Positions 22,268 through 30,574 of a stretch of DNA of 42,058 nucleotides are shown one piece after another (within the stretch, counting starts at the first letter, position 1; every line of letters begins with the position of its first letter). Both the position numbers and the translations under genes were made by a program. Where the stretch lies: the NCBI GenBank assembly GCA_937871715.1, contig CALMOE010000233.1:1-42058 (forward strand). The letters run 5' to 3'. This DNA comes from an uncultured Geobacter sp. Lineage in GTDB: Bacteria; Desulfobacterota; Desulfuromonadia; Geobacterales; DSM-12255. The notes under the pieces were generated by a model that saw nothing but the letters and a program-made list of their open reading frames with translations, was not told the origin of the DNA and made no database searches.

Positions 22268-23752
22268 ATGAAGAGAATTTGTTCCCTGCTGGTTTTTTCA
22301 ACGATTTTTCTTGCCGCTTCGGTTTGCGCTGCTGCAAACAGAGTTGGAATAGAAAGTGGATCACCTGGTGTCTTTTATGTCAAGGCGTATGATCTGGTGG
22401 ACATAAGCGGCGTGGAGATCGAGCTCTCCTATGACACCACTGCCCTCGCCAATCCAAGGATAACCCAGGGGGATCTGCTCTCCTCGACGATGTTCATTCC
22501 TAACCCCGCGTACAAGCCAGGCATGGTGAAGATCGCCGCCATGTCTCTCAAACCCCTGCAGCCAAGTGGGGTGCTCGCCGTTCTCACCTTTGACCTCAAG
22601 GGGAGCGCACCGGGGGCGGTGGCCGTTGCTCGCAGGGTTCTCGCTACGTCACAGGGGGCATCGGTCAAGCCACCTCCTCCAAGCAGTGGCGATCCAAAAG
22701 ATATTATAAAAGAGAGCAAGGACGATACTAAGGATACCTCGCTAAACCCTCCAAGGGGTGACCTCGGAAGCACGAACTTGGCCGGCGTCTCCATGGGGAC
22801 GATCACTCTTCCTCAGGACCAGCTTGCAACAACCGAGATGAAGGGGGAGTACCAGCCGCTGGTGACCGATCTGCGCAAGGATATGACCATTCCAGTAGGT
22901 GGGGGAGAAGGTGGGCAGGTGGCTGCCGCATCGGCCTCGACACCCGAGGGTAAGCAGGCAGCCGCTGCATCGGTTGTCTACAAGTCTGTTCTGCAGATGT
23001 TCAGGGAGTTCAAGGGGGAGAGGGTGGCCGCCTCCATGATGGCCCTCTTTGCCAAGGCTGCCTATCCTGACTTCAAGCAGGAGCCCCCCATCGTTATCAG
23101 CGACGGCCTCAATCCGGTGAAGGTTTCCCTGAGGCTGAAACCGAGCGGCAACGAGTCACCCAAGTTCATCCTCCAAGGGGCAAACGTCAAGCAGCTGCGC
23201 GGAGAAGGGGAGGAGTACGACTGGATAGTTGAAGCCGTTCCGAAAAAGGGGGTCAGCGAGGCCAGGCTGATTGCCATCGACGGGCAGAGGACCCTTGAGT
23301 TCCCCCTTGTCGTTGCCCCCCCTGTTAACACCGCCTTAAGCGGCGGGGCCAAGACAAGGGAGAGTGATTTCGGCAAATACCTGGAAAAAGGGTCGAAGTA
23401 CGACCTCAACAAGGATGAGAAGATAGACTACCTGGACGATTACATCTTTGCTGCGAACTACATCGTAGCCATGAAGATAGACCCGGCCAAGCTGGTTGAA
23501 AAGGTTGTCAAGGAGCCTGCCAAGGAGGAGAAAAAAGGGGTACAGCAGAAAGCCGATCCCGCGAAACCAGTGTCCGGTAAGCAGTCTGGCGAGGAGGCTG
23601 GAGAGAAGAAAGCTGGTAAGGCCGGTGAAGTCAGTGGCCAGTCCGACCCCGAGAAGGTAAAGAAGGATAAATCCCGCAAGGATTCGGACAAGCAGAGTGA
23701 AATAGAGGGTGGGAGCCAGGAAAAGAAGAAGCCAGAGCCTGCAGATAAATAG
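22268..23752 (+). CDS. Secreted protein with cohesin-like domain and a dockerin-type calcium loop
   Basis: The 494-aa protein has a signal peptide (MKRICSLLVFSTIFLAASVCAAA). Residues about 25-130 form a beta-rich module resembling cohesins: FYVKAYDLVDISGVEIELSYD, ALANPRITQGDLLSSTMF, SGVLAVLTFDLKGSAPG. A middle part (about 180-350) is not recognised. Residues 379-390 match an EF-hand loop of dockerin type: Asp379, Asn381, Asp383, Lys385, Asp387 and Asp390 fit DxNxDxxIDxxD, followed by the helix YIFAANYIV. Only one such loop is visible, whereas classic dockerins have two. The last 95 residues are Lys/Glu-rich low complexity. It ends the 19-gene run, just before a terminator. The cohesin-like match to the secretin C-terminus suggests a shared function, which is inferred. 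Confidence 0.8.
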   Translation: MKRICSLLVFSTIFLAASVCAAANRVGIESGSPGVFYVKAYDLVDISGVEIELSYDTTALANPRITQGDLLSSTMFIPNPAYKPGMVKIAAMSLKPLQPSGVLAVLTFDLKGSAPGAVAVARRVLATSQGASVKPPPPSSGDPKDIIKESKDDTKDTSLNPPRGDLGSTNLAGVSMGTITLPQDQLATTEMKGEYQPLVTDLRKDMTIPVGGGEGGQVAAASASTPEGKQAAAASVVYKSVLQMFREFKGERVAASMMALFAKAAYPDFKQEPPIVISDGLNPVKVSLRLKPSGNESPKFILQGANVKQLRGEGEEYDWIVEAVPKKGVSEARLIAIDGQRTLEFPLVVAPPVNTALSGGAKTRESDFGKYLEKGSKYDLNKDEKIDYLDDYIFAANYIVAMKIDPAKLVEKVVKEPAKEEKKGVQQKADPAKPVSGKQSGEEAGEKKAGKAGEVSGQSDPEKVKKDKSRKDSDKQSEIEGGSQEKKKPEPADK

Positions 23753-23778
23753 AGAGGCTAGGTGATCAACTTCAAGAG

Positions 23779-23814
23779 GCAGCCCTGTGGTTATGTTGCA
23801 GGGCTGCTTTTTTT
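23779..23814 (+). terminator. Rho-independent terminator ending the cytochrome/secretion operon
   Basis: Nine-base arms GCAGCCCTG (23779-23787) and CAGGGCTGC (23799-23807) pair perfectly and are followed by seven T (23808-23814). The convergent PHP gene runs into this hairpin: its stop codon lies in the loop at 23791-23793. Confidence 0.92.
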
Positions 23815-24663
23815 GTTTTCCAGTACTGCTTTCATGTTTTCAAGGATCTGGGCCGGTATATGGAGGTTGCCCCGGCCGGTTCCCATGGACAAACCCTCTT
23901 CCGTCCCATGGAAGTCCGATCCGCCGGTTATGATGAGCCCGGCGTTTTTTGCCAAATTTCGCAGGAACTGTTCATCGTCATCCATCCCCATGGTGTTGAT
24001 AGCCTCTATGCCATCCAATCCGCTGGCAGCCATCTCTCTGATGATGGCAAACAGTTCGGGGCGGCTGCGGCTCAGGCTCTGGGGGTGGGCAAGGATGGCG
24101 ATGCCGCCGATGCGGTGAATTTCTGAGACGGCATCATGGAAGTTGAAATACTCCTTGGGAACATTGCATGGCAGGAGATAATTGTTGAATGCCTCCTGCA
24201 TGGTCGCGGCATGGCCGTGCCCGATGAGTACCCTGGCGATATGGGGCCGACCAAGGGCGCCATCAGCCCCGGCCAGCACTTCTTCGCTGCTAATCTGTCC
24301 CTTGCCTTCGGACAGTAGTTTTTCATTGATCCGCTCGATTATTCTCAGCCCCCTGGTTTCCCTGCGCTCCCTGAAAAGTCCGAGCTTTTGGCCGAACTGC
24401 TGATCATGGTGATTGATCCAGTAGCCGAGAATATGGACATCGTGGTAATCTTTGTACGCAACTGATAGTTCTACAGCAGGGATTACTTCTATGTCAGCCG
24501 TCTTCGCCGCGGCTATCGCTTCGTCGATGCCTGCGGTGGAGTCGTGGTCAGCCAGAGCAATTGCCTTAATACCCGCTTTCTTGGCGATGCTGACCAGTTC
24601 GGCCGGTGCGTGAATGCCGTCGGAGGCTGTAGAGTGGACATGGAGATCGATTTTTTCTATCAT
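23791..24663 (-). CDS. PHP-domain phosphoesterase
   Basis: The 290-aa protein is a stand-alone polymerase/histidinol-phosphatase domain of the YciV/RNase AM type. Metal-binding motifs are DLHVHSTASDG near the N-terminus, ALADHDSTAG, VIPAVELSV, GRPHIARVLI, ILAHPQ and GSDFHG near the C-terminus. Known relatives hydrolyse 3',5'-nucleoside bisphosphates or trim RNA 5' ends; the substrate here is not readable. The start is supported by AAAGGA six bases upstream. It is divergent from nth with only 43 bases between the start codons. The C-terminal codons and stop lie within the terminator hairpin of the opposite operon. Confidence 0.88.
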   Translation of the reverse strand: MIEKIDLHVHSTASDGIHAPAELVSIAKKAGIKAIALADHDSTAGIDEAIAAAKTADIEVIPAVELSVAYKDYHDVHILGYWINHHDQQFGQKLGLFRERRETRGLRIIERINEKLLSEGKGQISSEEVLAGADGALGRPHIARVLIGHGHAATMQEAFNNYLLPCNVPKEYFNFHDAVSEIHRIGGIAILAHPQSLSRSRPELFAIIREMAASGLDGIEAINTMGMDDDEQFLRNLAKNAGLIITGGSDFHGTEEGLSMGTGRGNLHIPAQILENMKAVLENKKSSPAT

Positions 24664-24706
24664 CTGGTTCCTTTGCTGATCAAGTTCCGGCCATAGTTAA
24701 GGGGGT

Positions 24707-25363
24707 ATGTTGAGTTTTCCCATTGATGAAGTGATAGCCCGTCTGGAGTCGGCTGCCGATTCCTGGGAGACACCGGCGGTGACGGTCGTCTCCAGGAGGG
24801 AAGGGGATCCCTACAAGGTTCTTGTATCATGCATTCTTTCGTTGCGGACCAAGGATACCACAACTGGACCGGCTGCGGAGAGGCTTTTTCGCCTTGCGGG
24901 CACTGCTGAAGAGATGTGCCTTATGTCACCCGGGAAGGTGGAGGCTGCCATATACCCTGTCGGTTTCTATCGCACCAAGGCATTGCAGATAATTGATATC
25001 AGCAGGGAGATTGTCGAACTGCACCAGGGGCGTACGCCGGATAACATCGATGAGCTCCTTAAATTCAAGGGGGTTGGTCGCAAAACTGCCAACCTGGTGG
25101 TAACCCTCGGCTTCGGGTTGCCAGGAATCTGCGTGGATACCCATGTGCACCGTATCTGCAACCGCTGGGGATATGTGGAGACGGCGACACCGGAAGAGAC
25201 CGAAAGCAGGCTGCGACAGATACTTCCCCGCAACTACTGGCTGCGTATCAATGATCTGCTGGTTGCCTTCGGACAGAACCTCTGCAGGCCAGTCTCGCCC
25301 ATCTGCTCCAGTTGTCCAATTTATCAATACTGTATGCGCTGCAATGTGATTAAAAAGAGATGA
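24707..25363 (+). CDS. nth: Endonuclease III (DNA glycosylase/AP lyase)
   Basis: The 218-aa enzyme removes oxidised pyrimidines and nicks abasic sites. It has the helix-hairpin-helix LLKFKGVGRKTANLVV with catalytic Lys126, and Asp144 in CVDTHVHRICNRWG; the 18-residue spacing matches E. coli Lys120/Asp138. The iron-sulfur loop near the C-terminus is CRPVSPICSSCPIYQYC, spacing C-x6-C-x2-C-x5-C, as in the [4Fe-4S] family members. The ATG has a run of G just two bases upstream, a poorly spaced ribosome site, so the exact start is less certain than the function. Confidence 0.95.
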   Translation: MLSFPIDEVIARLESAADSWETPAVTVVSRREGDPYKVLVSCILSLRTKDTTTGPAAERLFRLAGTAEEMCLMSPGKVEAAIYPVGFYRTKALQIIDISREIVELHQGRTPDNIDELLKFKGVGRKTANLVVTLGFGLPGICVDTHVHRICNRWGYVETATPEETESRLRQILPRNYWLRINDLLVAFGQNLCRPVSPICSSCPIYQYCMRCNVIKKR

Positions 25364-25370
25364 AGCTCTG

Positions 25371-25398
25371 TTGCATTCTTCTCCCAAATATGTATATT
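25371..25398 (+). promoter_or_regulatory. Candidate sigma70 promoter for the beta-hydroxyacid dehydrogenase
   Basis: TTGCAT (25371-25376) and TATATT (25393-25398) are 16 bases apart, in the gap after nth and about 49 bases before the dehydrogenase start. Confidence 0.4.
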
Positions 25399-25434
25399 GT
25401 TCCACAGCCACGGTTCTAATAATGCATGAATAAC

Positions 25435-25440
25435 AGGAGG
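25435..25440 (+). promoter_or_regulatory. Strong ribosome binding site deciding the dehydrogenase start
   Basis: AGGAGG with a six-base spacer to ATG 25447. An upstream in-frame ATG at 25426 would place this motif inside the coding region. Confidence 0.85.
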
Positions 25441-25446
25441 GTATCT

Positions 25447-26313
25447 ATGTTAAAAAAAATTGGTTTTCTTGGTTTAGGGACTGTGGGGAAGTATATGGCG
25501 ATCAATCTGCTCAAGGCAGATTATGACATCACGGTCTATGATTCCAACTCTTCGGTGGTGGCAGAGTTGGTAAATATGGGGGCGAAATTCGCCGCTTCAC
25601 CCAGGGAAGCTGCCAGCGGCAAGGATGCAGTGCTTTATATCCGTCCGGAAAAGGAGCGCTTGAGACCTGACATCTACGGCTCCAACGGTATTTTTGCAGG
25701 GATCGGGGCAGGAACTATCCTTGTTGACATGGGGACACACTCTCTTGAAAGCACCCTTGAGATAGCCGAGGAGGCTACCAAGCATAATGTTCTTTTCCTC
25801 GACGCTCCTGTGTGGGGGAGCAAGGAGCATGCTGCCAACGGGCTTCTGACGATACTCGCCGGAGGCGATCCCGCCCTTGTGGGTCGCTGCCGCGAACTCT
25901 TCTCCTACTTCGGGTTGAACGTAATTCATGTTGGTGAAGTCGGAGATGCCACCCGCATGAAGTTCATAGTCAATCTAGTTCAGGCGGAAATGATCCAGGC
26001 TCTGTCGGAAGGGCTTGTCTTCGGCGAAAAAATGGGTTTCAACGCCGACAAGATACTGGAGGTCCTCGATTCCGGCGGCGTTGCCTCTCCACTATTCCAT
26101 TCAAAGGGGAGAACCATGGCACGTGGCGATTTCAGCCGCAACCTCGCCCTGAAGTATGTGCATGAGCAGCTGGAACTGGTGCTGGATCAGGCAAAGAAAC
26201 TAGGGCTCGGGCTGCCAGGTGCAACCTGCGCATGCACTCTCTACGATCAGGCTGATAAGGATGGTCTGGGCGAGGAGGATTTCTCGGCAGTTGTCAAGGT
26301 GCTGAGAAAGTAG
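25447..26313 (+). CDS. NAD(P)-dependent beta-hydroxyacid dehydrogenase (3-hydroxyisobutyrate dehydrogenase family)
   Basis: The 288-aa protein starts after a consensus AGGAGG. It has a Rossmann fold beginning KKIGFLGLGTVGKYMAINLLK (GxGxxG), then FLDAPVWGSKEHAANGLLTILAGG, the substrate-loop family signature, and a conserved Lys in ATRMKFIVNLVQAEMIQALSEGL. The all-alpha C-terminal half includes LALKYVHEQLELVLDQAKKLGLGLP. Family members reduce small semialdehydes such as succinic semialdehyde, glyoxylate or methylmalonate semialdehyde; Geobacter enzymes of this type are known for succinic semialdehyde/glyoxylate reduction. The exact substrate is not determinable. It has its own promoter and terminator, so it is probably monocistronic. 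Confidence 0.88.
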   Translation: MLKKIGFLGLGTVGKYMAINLLKADYDITVYDSNSSVVAELVNMGAKFAASPREAASGKDAVLYIRPEKERLRPDIYGSNGIFAGIGAGTILVDMGTHSLESTLEIAEEATKHNVLFLDAPVWGSKEHAANGLLTILAGGDPALVGRCRELFSYFGLNVIHVGEVGDATRMKFIVNLVQAEMIQALSEGLVFGEKMGFNADKILEVLDSGGVASPLFHSKGRTMARGDFSRNLALKYVHEQLELVLDQAKKLGLGLPGATCACTLYDQADKDGLGEEDFSAVVKVLRK

Positions 26314-26334
26314 CTTGCCATGGAATTGGCTTCC

Positions 26335-26364
26335 AGGGACGGTCATCCCGACTGTCCCTTTTTT
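26335..26364 (+). terminator. Rho-independent terminator after the dehydrogenase
   Basis: Ten-base arms AGGGACGGTC (26335-26344) and GACTGTCCCT (26350-26359) with one G-T pair and loop ATCCC are followed by six T (26359-26364). Confidence 0.92.
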
Positions 26365-26423
26365 AATGTTCCAAGAAATCGTCAGTCATATACTAAACAC
26401 AAAAAGATCAAGGGGTTTGCTGC

Positions 26424-28106
26424 ATGAGCATCGATCCGAACAAGGTCATCTACACGATGATGAAGGTCTCCAAGTTTTACGATAAGAAGCCGGTGATCAA
26501 GGATATTTCCCTATCCTACTTCTACGGTGCCAAGATTGGGGTGCTGGGTCTTAACGGCTCGGGTAAGAGTTCCCTGCTCCGCATCATGGCCGGTGTGGAT
26601 AGTGATTATAACGGCAAGGCGGTGCTCTCCGCAGGTTACAGTGTTGGATACCTTGAGCAGGAGCCTCTCCTAGATGAGGCAAAAACAGTTAGGCAGATAG
26701 TGGAGGAAGGGGTGCAGCAGACCGTTGACCTGATCAATGAGTTCAACGAAATCAACGCCAGGTTTGCCGAACCCATGTCTGATGATGAGATGGCCAAGCT
26801 CTGTGACCGCCAGGCAGAAGTGCAGGAGAAGCTGGATCACCTTGATGCATGGGATCTTGATTCGCGCCTGGAGATGGCCATGGATGCTCTCCGCTGTCCA
26901 GATGGCGATACCCAGGTCAAGGTGCTGTCCGGTGGGGAGAAGAGGCGCGTGGCTCTATGTCGCCTGCTGCTGCAGAAACCGGACATCCTCCTTCTTGACG
27001 AGCCGACCAACCATCTTGATGCGGAAACGGTAGCCTGGCTGGAGCAGCATCTGCAGCGCTACGAGGGGACGGTTATCGCCGTGACACACGACCGGTACTT
27101 CCTGGACAACGTGGCCGGATGGATACTGGAGCTGGACCGTGGCGAGGGGATCCCGTGGAAAGGGAATTACTCTTCCTGGCTTGAACAGAAGCAGAACAGG
27201 CTTGCCAATGAGGAGAAGCAAGAGAGTGAGCGGCAGAAGACCCTGCAGCGGGAACTGGAGTGGATACGCATGTCACCCAAGGGGCGGCATGCCAAGTCCC
27301 AGGCACGTATCAATGCATACGACCAACTCCTTGCCCAGGAGACCGAAAAGCATGCCCGTGATCTTGAGATTTACATCCCTTCCGGACCGAGGCTGGGGGA
27401 TGTGGTCATCGAGGCTGAGAGCGTCTCCAAATCCTATGGTGAACGGCTGCTATTCGATAGCCTCAATTTCCGGCTCCCCAAAGGGGGCATTGTTGGTGTC
27501 ATCGGTCCCAACGGCGCCGGCAAGACGACCCTCTTCAGGATGATCACCGGCCAGGAAACGGTTGATTCCGGCACGTTCAAAGTTGGCGAGACCGTGAAAG
27601 TTGCCTATGTCGATCAGAGCCGCGATACACTCGATCCGTCGAAAAATATATGGGAAGAGGTTTCGGATGGCCAGGACACCTTGCAGTTGGGGAAGATTAC
27701 GGTTAATTCCCGCGCATACGTCTCCAGGTTCAACTTCTCCGGTGCGGATCAGCAGAAGAAGGTAGGGGCACTTTCCGGAGGTGAGCGCAACAGGGTGCAT
27801 CTCGCCAAGGTCCTGAAGGAAGGGGCCAATGTCATCCTCCTGGACGAGCCGACGAACGATCTGGATGTAAATACCATGCGCGCCCTGGAGGAGGCTCTGG
27901 AGAGTTTCACTGGCTGTGCAGTTGTAATCAGCCATGACCGCTGGTTCCTCGACCGGATAGCTACCCACATTCTGGCTTTCGAGGGGGACAGCTCAGTGGT
28001 TTGGTATGAGGGGAATTTCTCCGAATACGAGGAGGACCGCAAGAGACGTCTCGGTGCGGCCGCCGACCAGCCACACAGGATCAGGTACCGCTCTCTTACC
28101 CGCTGA
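26424..28106 (+). CDS. ettA: ABC-F translation factor EttA
   Basis: The 560-aa protein has two ABC ATPase domains and no membrane part. Domain 1: Walker A GLNGSGKSS, signature LSGGEKRRVALCRLLL, Walker B ILLLDEPTNHLD. Domain 2: GPNGAGKTT, LSGGERNRVHLAKVL, ILLDEPTNDLD. An arm insertion lies in domain 1 (ADSDYNGKAVLSAGYSVGYLEQEP region and following), and the inter-domain linker is charged (SWLEQKQNRLANEEKQ...ELEWIRMSPKGRHAKSQARI). The opening YTMMKVSKFYDKKPVIKDISL and the overall length match EttA, which binds the ribosomal E site and gates the first peptide bond according to ATP/ADP. AAGGGG precedes the ATG. Confidence 0.94.
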   Translation: MSIDPNKVIYTMMKVSKFYDKKPVIKDISLSYFYGAKIGVLGLNGSGKSSLLRIMAGVDSDYNGKAVLSAGYSVGYLEQEPLLDEAKTVRQIVEEGVQQTVDLINEFNEINARFAEPMSDDEMAKLCDRQAEVQEKLDHLDAWDLDSRLEMAMDALRCPDGDTQVKVLSGGEKRRVALCRLLLQKPDILLLDEPTNHLDAETVAWLEQHLQRYEGTVIAVTHDRYFLDNVAGWILELDRGEGIPWKGNYSSWLEQKQNRLANEEKQESERQKTLQRELEWIRMSPKGRHAKSQARINAYDQLLAQETEKHARDLEIYIPSGPRLGDVVIEAESVSKSYGERLLFDSLNFRLPKGGIVGVIGPNGAGKTTLFRMITGQETVDSGTFKVGETVKVAYVDQSRDTLDPSKNIWEEVSDGQDTLQLGKITVNSRAYVSRFNFSGADQQKKVGALSGGERNRVHLAKVLKEGANVILLDEPTNDLDVNTMRALEEALESFTGCAVVISHDRWFLDRIATHILAFEGDSSVVWYEGNFSEYEEDRKRRLGAAADQPHRIRYRSLTR

Positions 28107-28131
28107 AGCGGCGAGGTGTTGACGGAGAGTT

Positions 28132-29079
28132 ATGGTGGCGCAGAGAAGAAATTCCTTCAAGCATCCACGCAGGGCAGGCAATGGCAAGCGCAAGCTACTA
28201 CTGCTGGTGCTTGCCGTTCTGTTGGTCGTAATTGCCGTACTCTTCGTGCTGCTTGATGGGCTGAAAAAGGGGAGGTGGGGAGAACGGCATCCTTCCCCTG
28301 TGGTTGAGACTCACAGCATGCCGCAGAGGGGTGGGGCCGATTATCCCCAGGGCGCTTACTCTTCCGCACAGACTTCTCAGCCGCTCCCCCCCAAGGAGAA
28401 ACTGGCTCCAGCCAGGCATGGCAAGTTGGCCATAATAGTCGACGACATGGGGTCCAGCATGAAGGACGCGGAACGTTTGCTGGCAATTGATATCCCCCTT
28501 ACGTTTTCAGTTATACCGGGCCTTGCCAATTCAAGGAAAGTTGCCAATGCGGCACATGCAAGGGGGAGGGGGGTCATGATCCATATGCCGATGGAGCCCC
28601 AGGGGTACCCCGGTCAGAGGCTTGAGAGTAACGGCCTGCTCGTCTCCCAGGGTGAAGGGGAGATTACTGCACGAGTAGAGGCCTACCTGAAGGATGTCCC
28701 CCATGCTACGGGAGCCAACAATCACATGGGGTCCGGCTTCACCGAGCATGAAGATAAGATGCAGCCTGTCCTTGAAGTGCTGAAAAAGAACGGTCTGTAT
28801 TTTGTTGATAGCAAGACGAGCAGTAGATCGGTGGGATACCCCATGGCGGTCCGCATGGGGATTCAGGCTGGGACTCGCAATGTATTCCTTGATAATGATC
28901 AAAATGTTGCGAAGGTGAAGGAGCAGTTGGCACAGGCAGCCACTCTGGCGGCGAAGAGGGGGGGAGTGATCGCCATCTGCCATCCCCATGCCGGCACAAT
29001 CCAGGCGCTGGAGGAGATGATGCCAAAGCTGCATAAGGAGGGGATTACATTCGTTACCGCTGCCCAGATTGTCAGGTGA
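28132..29079 (+). CDS. Divergent polysaccharide deacetylase family protein (YibQ-like)
   Basis: The 315-aa protein has a basic N-terminus, a transmembrane anchor (LLLLVLAVLLVVIAVLFVLL, residues about 22-41), a Pro/Ser-rich linker, and from about residue 97 a polysaccharide-deacetylase-like barrel of the PF04748 class. Motifs are KLAIIVDDMGSSMKDAERLL, PLTFSVIPGLANS, GVMIHMPMEP, ANNHMGSGFTEH, YFVDSKTSSRSVG and AICHPH. The conserved Asp-Asp, His and Glu positions suggest a periplasmic hydrolase or deacetylase, but no substrate is established for this class. GGAGAG precedes the ATG. It lies 25 nt after ettA, and its 3' end overlaps the convergent ParA-like gene by 8 nt. Confidence 0.88.
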   Translation: MVAQRRNSFKHPRRAGNGKRKLLLLVLAVLLVVIAVLFVLLDGLKKGRWGERHPSPVVETHSMPQRGGADYPQGAYSSAQTSQPLPPKEKLAPARHGKLAIIVDDMGSSMKDAERLLAIDIPLTFSVIPGLANSRKVANAAHARGRGVMIHMPMEPQGYPGQRLESNGLLVSQGEGEITARVEAYLKDVPHATGANNHMGSGFTEHEDKMQPVLEVLKKNGLYFVDSKTSSRSVGYPMAVRMGIQAGTRNVFLDNDQNVAKVKEQLAQAATLAAKRGGVIAICHPHAGTIQALEEMMPKLHKEGITFVTAAQIVR

Positions 29080-30463
29080 TCATCGCGGCAATGCTCCCCT
29101 TGATTGTCGAGAAGCTGCGATAGCTCTCTTTCTGCAGGATCTTGTCCGGTCTGCCGGGTTCCACCGGATGAATGATCAGGAACGCCTCCCTGAAGCTGTT
29201 ACCGTAGCCTGAGAGTGTCGTGCCAACAATATCATATAGTGGGCATCTGTCATCGTGAAACATGCCACCGGCGTGGTCACGGTAGTTGATTCGTCTATTG
29301 GTCAGCAGTTGCCCGCTGCTGTCGTATCTTCTGAACTCCACCGCTGAGCTGCAGTTTTCAGGGTGCGGGCGGAGCACAAAGATCGAGTCCCTTGTCGACT
29401 CTCTGAGGAGCATCAGGGTCGGATCTTCATCGCTGATTTGCCCTTTAATGTTGTAGATGGATTGTGACAATACCTTGAGAAAGCAATCTTCCTCGAGGAA
29501 GCCGCTGAAGATCCCGTCAGAAGTCTCGTAGTAATAGCCTGCTGTGCCAATCGATTCCGGCAGAATGTTTCGCTTGCAGATCAGGCAGTCCCTGTTTAGA
29601 CCGCCAAGTCTAGCCTCGTAGGAAATCCTCTCCTTCTCGTTTTCAGCTTCAAGCCAATTATGGAAGAGGAGCGACCTTGGCTCTTTCGTTGCTTGATAGT
29701 CAGCCAGTATATCGCGTGCCAGTGCGGTGAACTGGCCGTGAACATCCGTGCCGCGACCGTGGGTCAGCACAGGATATATCTTGCCGTCGGGATTTGTGTT
29801 GAGGCTTTCGACTTTAGGGCTCTTTGAAATATACGTGTCATGGCACTTGTAGCCGCGATTGATGGCGAAAGCGCGCAAAAGGGTCTTCTGGTCTGCGAAA
29901 AGACCATCGAATTTTATCCGTTCATCTATCAGGCATGGGATCAGCACCAGGCTCTTTTTGTCCAGGCCACGCTTGTCGAACAGGGCGAAGATATTTCGGC
30001 AGTTTTCGAGACTGGGCATATCCTTTACCGGTATAAGCACTTTGTCCGCTGCATAGAGGGCGTTTTCTGTGAGAATGTCCAGGTCCGGTCTGGTGTCGAT
30101 GATGAGGATGCCATCCATCTCCGAAGTTGAGATCATCCTTGCCAGGGACATGGGCCCCTTGATCATCTTCTTTGCCTGGGAGAGGTTTTGCGATGAGGGG
30201 ATGAAGTTGACACCGTATTGGCCTGTTTGGAGAAGCTGGTTGCCAGTCTCGCCGGAAAGGAGGTCAGTAACGGTGTGTTCGTGTTTATCCCCCTTGAAAG
30301 AGAACATCTTGTCGATGGTGAAGTGGTTGTCGAAGGAGAATATGGATACTGGCAGGTCCTCATCGAGTGCCTTGAGAAAGATGGCGAGATTGGTTGCCAA
30401 CGTGGTTTTTCCTACGCCACCTTTTTCAGACGAGACTGTTATGATATACGGAAATTTATTCAT
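29072..30463 (-). CDS. ParA/MinD-type ATPase with unrecognised C-terminal half
   Basis: The first 240 residues or so of this 463-aa protein are a ParA-superfamily P-loop ATPase. They carry the deviant Walker A EKGGVGKTTLATNLAIFL (KGGVGKTT at 14-21), Walker B GILIIDTRPDLDIL, and VLIPVKDMPSLENCRNIFALFD. The remainder (about 250-463) I do not recognise. It contains a CxxC (DCLICKRN), many charged residues, and segments FVLRPHPENCSSAVEFRRYDSSG and LSGYGNSFREAFLIIHPV. ParA relatives usually position DNA, chemoreceptors, pili or secretion machines. No parB or other partner gene is adjacent. Only a weak purine-rich ribosome site (AAAGAAA) precedes the ATG. Confidence 0.8.
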   Translation of the reverse strand: MNKFPYIITVSSEKGGVGKTTLATNLAIFLKALDEDLPVSIFSFDNHFTIDKMFSFKGDKHEHTVTDLLSGETGNQLLQTGQYGVNFIPSSQNLSQAKKMIKGPMSLARMISTSEMDGILIIDTRPDLDILTENALYAADKVLIPVKDMPSLENCRNIFALFDKRGLDKKSLVLIPCLIDERIKFDGLFADQKTLLRAFAINRGYKCHDTYISKSPKVESLNTNPDGKIYPVLTHGRGTDVHGQFTALARDILADYQATKEPRSLLFHNWLEAENEKERISYEARLGGLNRDCLICKRNILPESIGTAGYYYETSDGIFSGFLEEDCFLKVLSQSIYNIKGQISDEDPTLMLLRESTRDSIFVLRPHPENCSSAVEFRRYDSSGQLLTNRRINYRDHAGGMFHDDRCPLYDIVGTTLSGYGNSFREAFLIIHPVEPGRPDKILQKESYRSFSTIKGSIAAMIT

Positions 30464-30492
30464 GGCAGATTTTTCTTTGTGTTGTTGAAATT

Positions 30493-30542
30493 AAAAAAAA
30501 GGCGCTCACTTTCCGCTCTTTTATAGCGTTTTGTGTAGCGCC
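30493..30542 (-). terminator. Rho-independent terminator after tRNA-Leu
   Basis: On the minus strand GGCGCT (30537-30542) pairs with AGCGCC (30501-30506) around a long loop with minor internal pairing, followed by eight U (A run at 30493-30500). It ends the tRNA/rluB block ahead of the ParA-like gene. Confidence 0.75.
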
Positions 30543-30574
30543 TCGATCAGCTGATTCATTTTTCAGCTTTTTAT

